Below, one piece after another: positions 47,105-59,460 of a stretch of 64,000 bases of DNA. A program made the translations under genes and the position numbers. The notes below the pieces were generated by a model. The model was not told the DNA's origin. It was given only the letters and a program-made list of their open reading frames with translations, and searched no databases. Positions within the stretch are counted from its first letter, which is position 1. The number at the start of each line of letters is the position of its first letter. The DNA lies in assembly GCF_000332645.1 (NCBI RefSeq), contig NZ_AMXN01000008.1:1-64000 (forward strand), in the 5' to 3' direction. Origin of the DNA: Bacillus inaquosorum KCTC 13429. Lineage in GTDB: Bacteria; Bacillota; Bacilli; Bacillales; Bacillaceae.

Positions 47105-47923
47105 TTATTTCCACCAGTCATCAAACATAGACGCCGGAACCTGACGTTTATGCTCAGTTATGCTGTAGCGTTTTTCCAGCGCTTCTGACACTTTCGCTGA
47201 TACTTCTTTTCCTTCGAGATAATCGTCAATCTCCTCATAGGAAATGCCAAGCTCTGTCTCATCCGCCTGCTGCGGTTTTTCGTCGAGCAGATCGGCAGTT
47301 GGTTCTTTTAGGTATAAGCGTTCCGGTGCACCCAGCTCTTTCAGCAGGCTTCTTCCCTGACGCTTCGTCAATCCAGTCAGCGGCAGGAGGTCGGCTCCGC
47401 CGTCACCGTACTTCGTAAAGAAACCAGTGACAGCCTCAGCTGCGTGGTCAGTGCCAATGACAAGAAGGCCTTCTTGTCCGCCGATCGCGTATTGAGCGAT
47501 CATTCTTGTTCTTGCTTTTACGTTCCCTTTATTAAAGTCAGTCAGCTGATCGCCCGTTTCCTGCTGATATTGATCAGAAAAAGCGCTGACGGTCGATTTA
47601 ATGTCGAACTTCCATGATTTATCCGGCTTAATAAACTTCAAAGCAAGCTGTGCATCGTCTTCATCCTGCTGTGTGCCATGCGGAAGACGGACCGCGATAA
47701 ATTGAGCGTCTCCGCCCTCCTCGCGAATGCTTTCCACCGCCAGCTGGGCAAGGCGCCCCGCAAGAGTTGAATCCTGTCCGCCGCTGATTCCCAATACAAA
47801 GCCTTTAGCGCCGGTTTTCTTTACATATTGTTTTAAAAAATGGATTCGGTCCTCAATTTCTTGCTTTGGATCAATTGAGGGCTTCACATGTAATTCACGC
47901 ATAATCTTTTCCTGCATGCTCAT
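47105..47923 (-). CDS. nadE: NAD synthetase, ammonia-dependent
   Basis: Amidates deamido-NAD with ammonia and ATP, last step of NAD synthesis; essential. 272 residues, the same length as the structurally known B. subtilis enzyme; no glutaminase domain. The ATP-pyrophosphatase loop is GISGGQDS (45-52). Further signatures are [21 protein letters not shown] and [10 protein letters not shown]. The second ATG is used because the first is one base behind AGGAGG. Monocistronic. Confidence 0.96.
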   Translation of the reverse strand: MSMQEKIMRELHVKPSIDPKQEIEDRIHFLKQYVKKTGAKGFVLGISGGQDSTLAGRLAQLAVESIREEGGDAQFIAVRLPHGTQQDEDDAQLALKFIKPDKSWKFDIKSTVSAFSDQYQQETGDQLTDFNKGNVKARTRMIAQYAIGGQEGLLVIGTDHAAEAVTGFFTKYGDGGADLLPLTGLTKRQGRSLLKELGAPERLYLKEPTADLLDEKPQQADETELGISYEEIDDYLEGKEVSAKVSEALEKRYSITEHKRQVPASMFDDWWK

Positions 47924-48056
47924 CCCAATCATTCCTCCTGTACAGTTTCGCTGTTTCTTATTTGATCATTTCCCCAAGTTGATGAAAATGAATCATGACA
48001 GTTATGTATCCCTATTAAATATAGCACAGGTCTTCATTCACAGTGAACAAGAGAGA

Positions 48057-48653
48057 TCAGCTGACTTCCACCCGTATTGACGTTACACTATCTCCATTGC
48101 ACTTACCTTTTTCTATCGGGCAGGACGAAAACGCGACAACCAAATCCATTTCCGCCCGCAGCCTTACATAATCCCCGGCATTTGAAAGCGGCGTTTCCAC
48201 AGACAGGTTCCCTTTCTGATCAAGGACAGTATTCATAAAAATCGCAAACGGGTAATGCATGTGGGGCTTCGGCACGCCAAATTGCTCAAGCGCACGGTTC
48301 ATATTGTCATAGCACGTATCCTGAAACTCATCCTTTTGCTTGCCGTATAAAAGCCTGTTCATATCAGGACGGCAGGCGGGAAGCAGCAGATCATGCTTGC
48401 CGACCGTATCCTCAATCAGCGTCAGCATCGGTTTGTACAGATTGGAATAGAGATGGTCGTTGACCTTCACATGAATGGAATGATTGGCATCAATCGTCGC
48501 TCCCTGATCAAGGTGTTCATAAAAATCCTTGGCATGGTACGCGACAAAATCAGCAACCTGCTGGCCCTCAACATCAACCACCTTCAAAATCTGCCCCTTT
48601 TTCAGCTTCAGCCCAAGCCCTTTCTTCGGCTCTACGATATATCGCTGTGTCAT
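48057..48653 (-). CDS. ycgI: DUF1989 family protein YcgI
   Basis: 198 residues. Belongs to the urea-carboxylase-associated family (DUF1989): QVADFVAYHAKDFYEHLDQG, HDLLLPACRPD and the Cys-rich end SSCPIEKGKCNG are typical and may bind a metal. Members often lie near urea or amine catabolism genes; here the neighbour on the other strand is an amino-acid permease, so a link to nitrogen metabolism is possible but unproven. The ATG follows AAAAAGGAGCGAG; 21 extra codons upstream have no ribosome site. Confidence 0.88.
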   Translation of the reverse strand: MTQRYIVEPKKGLGLKLKKGQILKVVDVEGQQVADFVAYHAKDFYEHLDQGATIDANHSIHVKVNDHLYSNLYKPMLTLIEDTVGKHDLLLPACRPDMNRLLYGKQKDEFQDTCYDNMNRALEQFGVPKPHMHYPFAIFMNTVLDQKGNLSVETPLSNAGDYVRLRAEMDLVVAFSSCPIEKGKCNGDSVTSIRVEVS

Positions 48654-48783
48654 CGGCTCGCTCCTTTTTTCCATTAGTATAAGCGTTCGCCGCCTTCTCC
48701 ATGTAAAAAGAGGCAAAAATCCGATGTATATAAGCTTCGGGCGGGTCGCAATCTAACCTTAGATAAAAGGGGTTGAAATGATT

Positions 48784-50124
48784 ATGAGTCAAACAAAACA
48801 AGATCAGCAAAAAGGAAATTTAGCTTGGTGGCAGCTGTCATTAATCGGGATAGGATGCACAATCGGAACTGGATTTTTTCTCGGTTCCAGCATCGCAATA
48901 GTGAAAAGCGGTTTTTCCGTTCTGCTTTCATTTCTAATTGGAGCGATCGGTACGTATTTTGTATTCGAACAGCTTGCCAAGCTGTCTGCAAAACATCCTG
49001 AAAAAGGCTCGTTTTGTTCGTATGCGAGGAAAGCATTCGGAAGATGGGCCGGCTTCAGTAACGGCTGGGTGTACTGGACATCAGAAATGCTGATTACCGG
49101 AAGCCAGCTGACAGCCATTTCACTATTTACGAAGCATTGGTTTCCTCAGGTGCCGTTATGGGTGTTTGCTTCAATCTACGCGGTACTTGGGCTTCTCATT
49201 ATTTTCACCGGACTGTCTGTTTTTGAGAAGACTGAAAATGTACTGGCAGTTATCAAAACAGCCGCTATTTTTATGTTTATTGTCATTGCCATCCTGGCAT
49301 TATGCGGCATCCTGTCCGGCGGAAGGCCTGATGTACAGGTTCCAAATAAGACGAGTGAATTTTTCCCTTTCGGCGCCATGGGGCTGTGGACAGGCTTAAT
49401 CTACGCGTTTTACGCCTTTGGCGGAATTGAGGTCATGGGGCTGATGGCGGTTCACTTAAAGAAACCAGAGGAAGCGTCTAAATCAGGAAAACTGATGCTG
49501 GCGACGCTTGCGATTATTTATATTATTTCAATCGGGCTGGCTTTGCTTTTGGTTCCGTTACACAAGTTTACAGAACAGGACAGCCCGTTCATTACGTCGT
49601 TAAAAGGATACAACCTTGAGATCATTCTCGATATTTTTAACGGGATTTTCATTATCGCCGGGTTCTCGACCCTCGTCGCTTCGCTATTTGCGGTTACGAC
49701 ATTGCTTTGTACGATGGCTGATGACGGCGACGCGCCGAAATGCTTTACCTTAAAGGAAGGTAAAAAAATATGCTGGCCGGCACTGGGGTTGACGTTTGCG
49801 GGCCTTGTCTTATCCATTATTCTGTCCTTGGTGCTGCCCAAAAACATTTATGAGCACATGACGACAGCAGCGGGGCTTATGCTTTTATACACTTGGCTGT
49901 TTATCCTGTTCTCCAGCAAAAAGCTGACTGATCCTGAGGGAATGGGGAAAACGCAAATTTATTTAGCGATGATTCTGATTGCTGCGGCTGTGTCAGGTAC
50001 ATTGTTTGAAAAATCAAGCCGGCCCGGTTTTTTTGTGAGCATAGGTTTTCTCGCGATTATTGCCGTCGTTACCATGATCTATCAAAAAAAGCAGGGACAT
50101 AAAGACCGCCCTGCCAGCTCGTGA
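48784..50124 (+). CDS. ycgH: Amino-acid permease YcgH (APC superfamily)
   Basis: 446 residues, twelve predicted membrane helices. The first helix carries GIGCTIGTGFFLGSSIAI, the glycine-rich substrate-binding break of the APC fold, and helix 6 FYAFGGIEVMGLMAVHLKKPEEA is also typical of amino-acid permeases. The substrate is unknown. Two ATGs six bases apart lie five and eleven bases behind AAAGGGG; the second gives the length I know for this protein, but the first is possible. It ends one base short of convergent ycgG, with no terminator between. Confidence 0.9.
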   Translation: MSQTKQDQQKGNLAWWQLSLIGIGCTIGTGFFLGSSIAIVKSGFSVLLSFLIGAIGTYFVFEQLAKLSAKHPEKGSFCSYARKAFGRWAGFSNGWVYWTSEMLITGSQLTAISLFTKHWFPQVPLWVFASIYAVLGLLIIFTGLSVFEKTENVLAVIKTAAIFMFIVIAILALCGILSGGRPDVQVPNKTSEFFPFGAMGLWTGLIYAFYAFGGIEVMGLMAVHLKKPEEASKSGKLMLATLAIIYIISIGLALLLVPLHKFTEQDSPFITSLKGYNLEIILDIFNGIFIIAGFSTLVASLFAVTTLLCTMADDGDAPKCFTLKEGKKICWPALGLTFAGLVLSIILSLVLPKNIYEHMTTAAGLMLLYTWLFILFSSKKLTDPEGMGKTQIYLAMILIAAAVSGTLFEKSSRPGFFVSIGFLAIIAVVTMIYQKKQGHKDRPASS

Positions 50125-50125
50125 T

Positions 50126-50887
50126 TTATTTCATTTTGTTGAACATGTTCTTTAAATAAGAAAACGGGCACCTCGATACCTGTTTTTCGTCGTCACGGAG
50201 GAAATACTGTTTCCATTCGCGATTATCCTTTCCTCCGTACCAGCCTAATTGCGGGTGAATCGGAGCTTGATCGTAGGCCTTTAAACGGGATCGGATCAGC
50301 CTGCTCATGTTCCGGCCGGATACAGTTGAACCATTTAGGTCATCAAACACCCACCTTGGCTGAAACGCGATCATAAAATAGGGAAAGCTCCGGCTTCTTC
50401 TCGCCTCATGCCCCGGTGTAGCGCACAGAATAAAGTATGGCTCACCGTCAAAACAAAACTCCCATTTATAATGCTCGGGATCGGCCGGAATGTCTTCCGG
50501 CCACTCTTTTTCATCTTGATGACTCAGTCTATTTAAAAAGCTCCAAAACAGCTCTTCATACGCTTCAATCGAATAGTGCTCAGCCAAATCTTCCGGTGTA
50601 TCAAACAACACAACGAGAGATGCATACTTTCCAGTGTCCCGCGATATCTTTCCGTACTCCGCAAGCAATGGAGCCAGTTCCTCCGCCGTTCGGTTTTCCC
50701 GCGGATCTCCGGCAAAAGCAATGCGAAGCTGATCATTCAGAAATGACTGGCGTCCGGGAATGCATGGAAACGTATCCGCGTCATCCGCCACAGTTTCTGC
50801 CAGCAGCTCAAAAGCGATTCTTTGCCATTCAGGAAGCTCTTCTTGATTACGTTCCAGAAAACTTTTGGTGTAAATCCCATTCACCAT
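50126..50887 (-). CDS. ycgG: YqcI/YcgG family protein YcgG
   Basis: 253 residues, soluble, no signal peptide. Family hallmarks are FPCIPGRQSF with a Cys (about residue 41), the conserved WEFCFDGEPYFILCATPGHEARRSR block (about 136-162) and QPRWVFDDL. The biochemical role is unknown; a heme-oxygenase-like activity on N-hydroxyguanidines has been suggested for some relatives, but I cannot support it here. The stop codon lies directly against that of convergent ycgH. Single gene preceded by a GGAGGTGGATC ribosome site. Confidence 0.88.
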   Translation of the reverse strand: MVNGIYTKSFLERNQEELPEWQRIAFELLAETVADDADTFPCIPGRQSFLNDQLRIAFAGDPRENRTAEELAPLLAEYGKISRDTGKYASLVVLFDTPEDLAEHYSIEAYEELFWSFLNRLSHQDEKEWPEDIPADPEHYKWEFCFDGEPYFILCATPGHEARRSRSFPYFMIAFQPRWVFDDLNGSTVSGRNMSRLIRSRLKAYDQAPIHPQLGWYGGKDNREWKQYFLRDDEKQVSRCPFSYLKNMFNKMK

Positions 50888-50956
50888 TGATCCACCTCCA
50901 GTATCATCTGGATACTATATTAAAACTGGAGGCGGCAGGTGACTGTCCTTCATGAA

Positions 50957-51586
50957 TCAGCCCAGTAACTGTTTGATGCCCTGATAACCGAAGTAAAAGC
51001 CAAATACAAGGAGGGATACACCAGCGATTCCGGTCAATCCCCTCAATAGCTTTTCATGAAGCAGATTTCTGAACATACTGGCTGTGATAGCCATGCAAAA
51101 ATCCCAGATTAAAATGCCGATCATGATGCCGGAGCTATAGATAAGAAGCTGATTCATATTGTAGGCCTCTGCTGTTTTCGCAAGTATGCTTCCGTAAATC
51201 CCAAGCCAAAAAAGGATGCTCAATGGATTTGACAGTGAAATGAGAAAACCCGAAGCGAACGTTTTCCTGTATGACGCTTTTCCCCGTGAGCTTCGCACAT
51301 TCATCGGTTCTCTGACATTTTTCAGTGTTTCAATTCCGGTATAGGTCAGAACAAAAAAGCCGAAGAGCCACAAAAACGTTTTCACAAACGGAGCAGTCAA
51401 AAACTGCGACAGCCCGAAATAGATAAAAAGCATGTACAGTCCGTCCGCTGTCATGGCGCCTAAACCAAAAATCCATGCATGCCAAAAACCGTTTTTAATT
51501 CCTTTGTCTATTTGCGCCGCATTTACTGGTCCCACAGGCGCAGACAAGGACAGTCCCAGCACAATATAGCTCAAAAAAATGTTCAC
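50957..51586 (-). CDS. ycgF: LysE-family amino-acid exporter YcgF
   Basis: 209 residues, six hydrophobic segments. The LysE/RhtB signature is near the N terminus (LSLSAPVGPVNAAQIDKGIKNGFWHAW) with the conserved SLSNPLSILFWLGIYG block in the middle. It is expected to export amino acids or related metabolites; substrate unknown. It starts at GTG nine bases after AAGGGAGT; upstream codons would add a basic, non-family extension. The regulator gene ycgE precedes it by 73 bases on the same strand. Confidence 0.9.
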   Translation of the reverse strand: MNIFLSYIVLGLSLSAPVGPVNAAQIDKGIKNGFWHAWIFGLGAMTADGLYMLFIYFGLSQFLTAPFVKTFLWLFGFFVLTYTGIETLKNVREPMNVRSSRGKASYRKTFASGFLISLSNPLSILFWLGIYGSILAKTAEAYNMNQLLIYSSGIMIGILIWDFCMAITASMFRNLLHEKLLRGLTGIAGVSLLVFGFYFGYQGIKQLLG

Positions 51587-51659
51587 CGGCCCGTACTCCC
51601 TTCTCTTACGTAACTTGTACAATTTATTCGGGAACGGGCCAAGCTATGCACAATTTCGC

Positions 51660-52124
51660 TTACTGTTTCAAACGTTCAAGCTCTTCCTCCATGATATCGG
51701 CAGCTTTGCCTACGAAGCTGAAAATGAGTTCCAGTTCCTCTTCCGTATACTCGCGGCACAAATCCATCGTCGACTCTGACAGAGAGCGGAACAAATCCTT
51801 TACATGTTTTTTCGAAGCGGTCAAAGGGACGATCATGACTCTTCTGCGGTCGTTCGGGTCCTTTTCACGAGCCACATACCCCGCTTTTTCTAACCGATCA
51901 ACAAGCGCTGTGACAGAACCTGTGCTGAGGCCTGTCTTTTTCCCCAGCTCTCCGGCCGTCATCGGTCCCGCTTCATTTAAGATGTCAGCTGATTTCAAAT
52001 CGGTGGGAAACAGACCGAGAGCCTGAGCGGCTGCCTGATGAAACAGAACCGTTCTTGTGCCCAATTTCCGAAAAAGCTGAACGGCAGTCTTTTCCAACTC
52101 ACTTCTGGAATTTCTTGTTGACAA
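51660..52124 (-). CDS. ycgE: MarR-family regulator YcgE
   Basis: 154 residues. Central winged helix: MTAGELGKKTGLSTGSVTALVDRLEKAGYV (about residues 53-82), DPNDRRRVMIVPLT wing near 85-98, with N- and C-terminal dimer helices. It is divergent from the multidrug exporter gene mdr, and the shared region has two related operator-like sequences, so it probably represses mdr and itself. In strain 168 multidrug resistance by mdr overexpression arises from upstream mutations, consistent with that. Confidence 0.92.
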   Translation of the reverse strand: MSTRNSRSELEKTAVQLFRKLGTRTVLFHQAAAQALGLFPTDLKSADILNEAGPMTAGELGKKTGLSTGSVTALVDRLEKAGYVAREKDPNDRRRVMIVPLTASKKHVKDLFRSLSESTMDLCREYTEEELELIFSFVGKAADIMEEELERLKQ

Positions 52125-52152
52125 CTGACAGTCCTCCCTATAGAATCGAATT

Positions 52153-52198
52153 TATCTTGATAATCGAGATATTCAATGATCAAACTATTATCATGATA
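52153..52198. promoter_or_regulatory. Operator-like repeats between ycgE and mdr
   Basis: TATCTTGATAATCGAGATA (52153-52171) is a near-perfect palindrome of MarR-operator size. A second site on the other strand repeats its core: TATCTTGATAAT (52153-52164) versus TATCATGATAAT (52187-52198, minus strand). Confidence 0.65.
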
Positions 52199-52236
52199 TC
52201 AGAACTTACATAGAAAAGTAAGAGGAGGTAGAACAA

Positions 52237-53775
52237 ATGGACACAACATCAGCAAAACAGGCTTCCACCAAATTTGTGGTCCTCGGTCTCCTGCTGGGCA
52301 TCTTGATGTCTGCAATGGACAATACGATTGTTGCCACCGCGATGGGCAGCATCGTAGCCGATCTTGGGAGCTTTGATAAATTTGCTTGGGTGACGGCATC
52401 CTATATGGTGGCGGTCATGGCTGGAATGCCGATTTACGGCAAGCTTTCCGATATGTACGGCCGAAAACGTTTTTTCCTGTTTGGACTTATTTTTTTCTTA
52501 ATCGGGTCGGCTTTATGCGGAATTGCACAGACGATGAATCAGCTGATCATCTACCGGGCCATTCAAGGGATTGGAGGCGGCGCGCTCCTGCCGATTGCCT
52601 TTACCATTATCTTTGATTTGTTTCCGCCGGAAAAACGCGGAAAAATGTCCGGCATGTTCGGTGCTGTATTCGGATTATCCAGTGTTCTTGGGCCGCTGTT
52701 AGGCGCGATCATTACAGATTCGATCAGCTGGCACTGGGTGTTTTACATCAATGTGCCGATCGGCGCATTGTCATTGTTTTTCATTATTCGCTACTACAAA
52801 GAATCTCTGGAGCCCAGAAAGCAGAAAATTGACTGGGGCGGCGCGGTTACCTTAGTCGTATCCATTGTATGCCTGATGTTCGCCCTTGAGCTTGGCGGCA
52901 AAACATACGATTGGAATTCCATTCAGATCATTGGCCTGTTTATTGTATTCGCTGTTTTCTTCATTGCCTTTTTTATTGTGGAGAGAAAAGCGGAAGAGCC
53001 GATCATTTCTTTCTGGATGTTTAAAAACCGTTTGTTTGCCACAGCGCAGATTCTCGCTTTCCTGTATGGCGGAACATTCATTATTTTAGCGGTATTTATT
53101 CCGATTTTCGTTCAGGCGGTATACGGCAGCTCAGCGACAAGCGCGGGCTTTATTCTGACGCCGATGATGATTGGATCAGTCATCGGGAGCATGATCGGCG
53201 GGATCTTCCAAACGAAGGCCAGCTTCCGCAATTTGATGCTGATATCTGTTATCGCTTTCTTTATCGGCATGCTGCTTCTTTCCAACATGACGCCTGACAC
53301 AGCACGGGTATGGCTGACAGTCTTTATGATGATTTCAGGTTTTGGTGTAGGCTTTAACTTCTCCCTGCTGCCGGCGGCTTCTATGAATGATCTTGAACCT
53401 CGTTTTCGGGGAACGGCCAACTCTACAAATTCATTTTTGCGGTCATTCGGCATGACCTTGGGCGTCACCATTTTCGGAACGGTGCAAACAAACGTATTCA
53501 CAAACAAGCTGAGCGACGGCTTCAGCGGCATGAAAGGCTCAGCGGGCTCAGGCGCCGCGCAAAATATCGGCGACCCGCAGGAGATTTTCCAAGCAGGAAC
53601 ACGTTCCCAAATTCCTGAGGCGATTCTGAATCGCATTATTGACGCGATGTCATCAAGTATCACATATGTCTTTTTGCTCGCTTTGATTCCAATTGTCCTC
53701 GCGGCGGTTACCGTTTTGTTTATGGGAAAAGCCAGAGTGAAAACAACAGCGGAAATGGCGAAGAAAGCAAATTAA
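52237..53775 (+). CDS. mdr: Multidrug efflux MFS transporter Bmr3/Mdr (DHA2)
   Basis: 512 residues, 14 predicted membrane helices, DHA2 drug:H+ antiporter. Motif A GKLSDMYGRKRFF (about 67-79), motif C-like GLSSVLGPLLGA in helix 5 near 146-157, and D1 motif LLGILMSAMDNTIVATA in helix 1 (about 18-34). Known substrates of the B. subtilis protein include puromycin and norfloxacin. AGAGGAGGT lies before the ATG. Divergent from ycgE, its likely repressor. Ends in a bidirectional terminator. Confidence 0.94.
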   Translation: MDTTSAKQASTKFVVLGLLLGILMSAMDNTIVATAMGSIVADLGSFDKFAWVTASYMVAVMAGMPIYGKLSDMYGRKRFFLFGLIFFLIGSALCGIAQTMNQLIIYRAIQGIGGGALLPIAFTIIFDLFPPEKRGKMSGMFGAVFGLSSVLGPLLGAIITDSISWHWVFYINVPIGALSLFFIIRYYKESLEPRKQKIDWGGAVTLVVSIVCLMFALELGGKTYDWNSIQIIGLFIVFAVFFIAFFIVERKAEEPIISFWMFKNRLFATAQILAFLYGGTFIILAVFIPIFVQAVYGSSATSAGFILTPMMIGSVIGSMIGGIFQTKASFRNLMLISVIAFFIGMLLLSNMTPDTARVWLTVFMMISGFGVGFNFSLLPAASMNDLEPRFRGTANSTNSFLRSFGMTLGVTIFGTVQTNVFTNKLSDGFSGMKGSAGSGAAQNIGDPQEIFQAGTRSQIPEAILNRIIDAMSSSITYVFLLALIPIVLAAVTVLFMGKARVKTTAEMAKKAN

Positions 53776-53776
53776 C

Positions 53777-53812
53777 AAAAAAGCAGTACATGGCTGACAT
53801 GTACTGCTTTTT
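53777..53812. terminator. Bidirectional terminator between mdr and lctP
   Basis: AGCAGTACATG, loop GCTGA, CATGTACTGCT, with six A before and six T after. Confidence 0.93.
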
Positions 53813-53816
53813 TCGA

Positions 53817-55442
53817 TTACAATCCTAATCTTGCAAGAATAAACGTCCATATACAAATGATCAATAACAGAATCAGACTGTACGCCACTGTACGCTTAAA
53901 CAGTTTAGATTCCTTGCCAGTCTGGCCGACCGCTGCGGCGGCAATGGCGATAGACTGAGGAGAAACGAGTTTCGCCATCACCCCGCCCGCCGTATTTGCA
54001 GCTAACAGCAAATCAGAACCCGCACCGATCTGTGCTCCGGTGACAACCTGCAAATGCCCGAACAGAGCGTTATTGCTGACAACAGAACCGGTAATGAACA
54101 CGCCGATCCAGCCGAGAACAGGACTGACAAACGGGAACAAATCTCCTGTTTTCGCCAGTGCCAACCCAATTGAAGAGCTGAGCCCTGCGAAGTTGGCCAG
54201 ATTGGCAAACCCCATTACGAAGCAGATCGTGATAATCGGCACCCACAGCTCTTTTCCTGTCTCCTTCAAGGAAGCAAAGGCATCCCGATAAGAGAAATTT
54301 TTGCTGAACAGCCCTGTCACGATGACTGCCGCTAAAATCGCTGTACCAGTCGCTGACAGCAGATCGACTTTAAAGACTGCATCTAACGGCATGGCAGATG
54401 GCGCAATCGGCGGCATTTTCATAATTTGCTGATGCAGAAAAGGCATTTTCAATAGCAGGGTTGTCTGGTATAACAGTCCGCCTTCTTGGAATAGCGCTTT
54501 GAAGGCAGGAAGGCTCCAGATTGTGATCGCCGCAGTTAAAATGTAGAAAGGGGACCATGCTTTCGCAATGTCAGCGGCACTGTATGCCTTTTTCTCACCA
54601 GTCTCGCCGGCTCCTTCCTCCCGGTAAATCTCTTTCGGCTGCCATTTGCGGAGGAAGAGCGCAAGCCCGCCCATGCTGAATAAAGCCGCCAAAATGTTTG
54701 CTAATTCCGGTCCAAGCACCGCCATTGTCAGTGTCTGAACCGCTGTATACACACCGCTCACAACCAACAGGGCAGGCCATGTCTGTTTGATTCCCTTCAT
54801 TCGGTTTAATAGGAATACAAGCAGAAACGGAATCAAAAATGAGATCATCGGCAGTGTCCACATCAATGTCCGTGACAGCTCAAGAGCAGACAAATCACCA
54901 ATCTGTGCCCCTGTGATTACAGGAATTCCAATCGCACCAAAGGCTCCAGAGGCTGCGTTCGCAATCAAACAGAGCGCCGCCGCTTTTAACGGTTTAAAAC
55001 CAAGTTCGACGAGCAGCGCCGCACTAATCGCAATCGGAACACCAAAACCGGCCGCGCCTTCCAAAAACGCGTTAAAACAAAAACCAATTAATAATAGCTG
55101 TATTCTTTGGTCAGGCGAAATGCCGGCTATGCTGGAACGAATAATGGTAAATTTCCCGGTTTTCACTGCAATTTTATACAGCCACACCGCCATCAGAACG
55201 ATGTAGCCAATCGGCCACAAACCGCTCCCGATTCCTAGTAAAACAGAAAAAATTGCTTTTTCAACCGGCATATGAAATGCCAAAACGGAGACGAAGAAAC
55301 TGACGGCTAGGGTAAGAAATGCCGCAAGAATGCCTTTCATTTTAAAAACAGTTAAAGCCAAGAGAAAAAAGAGAATCGGAGTGAGCGCCACAAGTGCGCT
55401 CACATACTCGTTTCCAAACGGATCATACAACTGCTCCCACAT
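53817..55442 (-). CDS. lctP: L-lactate permease LctP
   Basis: 541 residues, 12 or more membrane helices, lactate permease (LctP) family. Moves lactate across the membrane, here presumably exporting the product of Ldh during fermentation. The [19 protein letters not shown] block near 120-140 and the [12 protein letters not shown]...[20 protein letters not shown] stretch near 455-500 are family signatures. The ATG behind GTAAAGGGCTGATT is used; a TTG two codons earlier is too close. It follows ldh by 31 bases and is co-transcribed with it. Confidence 0.94.
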   Translation of the reverse strand: MWEQLYDPFGNEYVSALVALTPILFFLLALTVFKMKGILAAFLTLAVSFFVSVLAFHMPVEKAIFSVLLGIGSGLWPIGYIVLMAVWLYKIAVKTGKFTIIRSSIAGISPDQRIQLLLIGFCFNAFLEGAAGFGVPIAISAALLVELGFKPLKAAALCLIANAASGAFGAIGIPVITGAQIGDLSALELSRTLMWTLPMISFLIPFLLVFLLNRMKGIKQTWPALLVVSGVYTAVQTLTMAVLGPELANILAALFSMGGLALFLRKWQPKEIYREEGAGETGEKKAYSAADIAKAWSPFYILTAAITIWSLPAFKALFQEGGLLYQTTLLLKMPFLHQQIMKMPPIAPSAMPLDAVFKVDLLSATGTAILAAVIVTGLFSKNFSYRDAFASLKETGKELWVPIITICFVMGFANLANFAGLSSSIGLALAKTGDLFPFVSPVLGWIGVFITGSVVSNNALFGHLQVVTGAQIGAGSDLLLAANTAGGVMAKLVSPQSIAIAAAAVGQTGKESKLFKRTVAYSLILLLIICIWTFILARLGL

Positions 55443-55473
55443 TGACAATCAGCCCTTTACTCTATAGTTGCGA

Positions 55474-56442
<969 letters not shown>

Positions 56443-56478
56443 TCATCCTTCCAGGGTATGTTTTTCTTTGATGTCTGT

Positions 56479-56496
56479 TTGTGAAGTATTTCACAT
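56479..56496 (-). promoter_or_regulatory. Rex box 1 of ldh-lctP
   Basis: TTGTGAAGTATTTCACAT, 16 of 18 to the Rex consensus TTGTGAAATATTTCACAA. Rex releases DNA when NADH is high. Confidence 0.85.
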
Positions 56497-56501
56497 TTAT
56501 A

Positions 56502-56519
56502 TTGTGCAACATTTCACAA
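56502..56519 (-). promoter_or_regulatory. Rex box 2 of ldh-lctP
   Basis: TTGTGCAACATTTCACAA, 16 of 18 to the Rex consensus. It lies 23 bases from box 1 and overlaps the spacer after a TTGCAA -35-like hexamer (56525-56530, minus strand). Confidence 0.85.
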
Positions 56520-56551
56520 ACTATTGCAAGAGAAAAGTTTTGTCTGATTTA

Positions 56552-56588
56552 TGAACAAAAAAAGAAACCATCTAGGATGGTTTCTTGG
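56552..56588 (-). terminator. amyE terminator
   Basis: Minus strand AAGAAACCATCC, loop TA, GATGGTTTCTT, then TTTTTGTTC. Confidence 0.9.
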
Positions 56589-56613
56589 GGATTTTTCCTC
56601 TGATCGCTTGCCC

Positions 56614-58605
<1,992 letters not shown>

Positions 58606-58702
58606 TTATTTAGTTTTTGAAGACTTACTGCGGAGTCAAAAATCCCTCTTACTTCATCCTTCCGCTTCCTCCTTTCAAACGAATGTGAAGACTGGAGAAT
58701 TT

Positions 58703-58716
58703 TGTTAACGCTTACA
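58703..58716 (-). promoter_or_regulatory. cre box (amyO)
   Basis: TGTAAGCGTTAACA read towards amyE, the classical CcpA operator amyO, just downstream of the -10. Confidence 0.93.
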
Positions 58717-58720
58717 TTTC

Positions 58721-58749
58721 AAATTATCACATTCACCCTATCAAAACAA
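58721..58749 (-). promoter_or_regulatory. Sigma-A promoter of amyE
   Basis: TTGTTT (58744-58749), 17-base spacer, TAATTT (58721-58726) on the minus strand. Confidence 0.85.
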
Positions 58750-58831
58750 CTTGATAGAGAGAATTCAAATCTATATTCCTATCCTAATAAAAACGCTGCC
58801 CCGAACTGTGAGCCGTTTCCCTCGCTTTACA

Positions 58832-58870
58832 AACAAAAAAAGAAACCATCTCACTAAGATGATTTCTTTT
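58832..58870 (-). terminator. ycgB terminator
   Basis: Minus strand AAGAAATCATCT, short loop, AGATGGTTTCTT, then TTTTTGTTTG. The last ycgB codons form the 5' arm. Confidence 0.8.
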
Positions 58871-59345
58871 CTACTTCTTCTTTTATCGCTCTTCTGTAAG
58901 CCAGCTTCACAATCACGTATCGAAGCAGAAACAAAGCGCCGCCGCAGACGATAAAAAGAAGGACCATTTTCAGCCAAGCGAAGAATGTATGGGGAAGCCC
59001 CCTGTCGTACATCGTAAGCACCACTACCGCAAAGGCGACCGCAATTGACTCTATTCGCTGCTGCTTCACCCGTTTTTGCAGTTCTTCTTCGGTGTCTATT
59101 CTCGGCATGAGCATCCCAGATGCTGCTGCCCTGATGCAGTAATATAAGATGATGATGAACAAAAACACAAGGCTTGCAGCCCATTCTTTAAACGGAAATT
59201 CAAACATAATGCCTCGGATGATCACATCAAGAAGCGCAAAAGCGCCCGCTATTATCCCAATCTCCGACCAGATTTTTTGTTCATTTTCTTTTACTCTCTT
59301 ATTTTTCCCATTCACGCCTGAAAGTCTATTACGCAGATTATTCAT
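58854..59345 (-). CDS. ycgB: Small membrane protein YcgB, unknown function
   Basis: 163 residues. A basic N terminus (RNRLSGVNGKNKRVKENEQK) precedes four hydrophobic segments near residues 28-48, 55-75, 93-110 and 123-143, and the chain ends in a charged cytosolic tail (RRAIKEEVEKKSS). No catalytic or binding motif is recognised; related proteins are widespread small Bacillus membrane proteins. The ATG follows GGGAGGAAGG. It is followed by its own terminator; ycgA lies 115 bases upstream on the same strand behind its own terminator. Confidence 0.85.
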   Translation of the reverse strand: MNNLRNRLSGVNGKNKRVKENEQKIWSEIGIIAGAFALLDVIIRGIMFEFPFKEWAASLVFLFIIILYYCIRAAASGMLMPRIDTEEELQKRVKQQRIESIAVAFAVVVLTMYDRGLPHTFFAWLKMVLLFIVCGGALFLLRYVIVKLAYRRAIKEEVEKKSS

Positions 59346-59426
59346 GACCTTCCTCCCGCACTTTTACGAATGGCTTATGGCTTACATGTTACAATAACAG
59401 CCTGCGCTTCTGCAATGATTAACTCA

Positions 59427-59454
59427 AAAGCCCGCCGTACAAGCCGGCGGGCAG
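59427..59454 (-). terminator. ycgA terminator
   Basis: Minus strand GCCCGCCG, loop of seven bases, CGGCGGGC, then TTTTGAGTT. Confidence 0.82.
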
Positions 59455-59460
59455 CAATCG

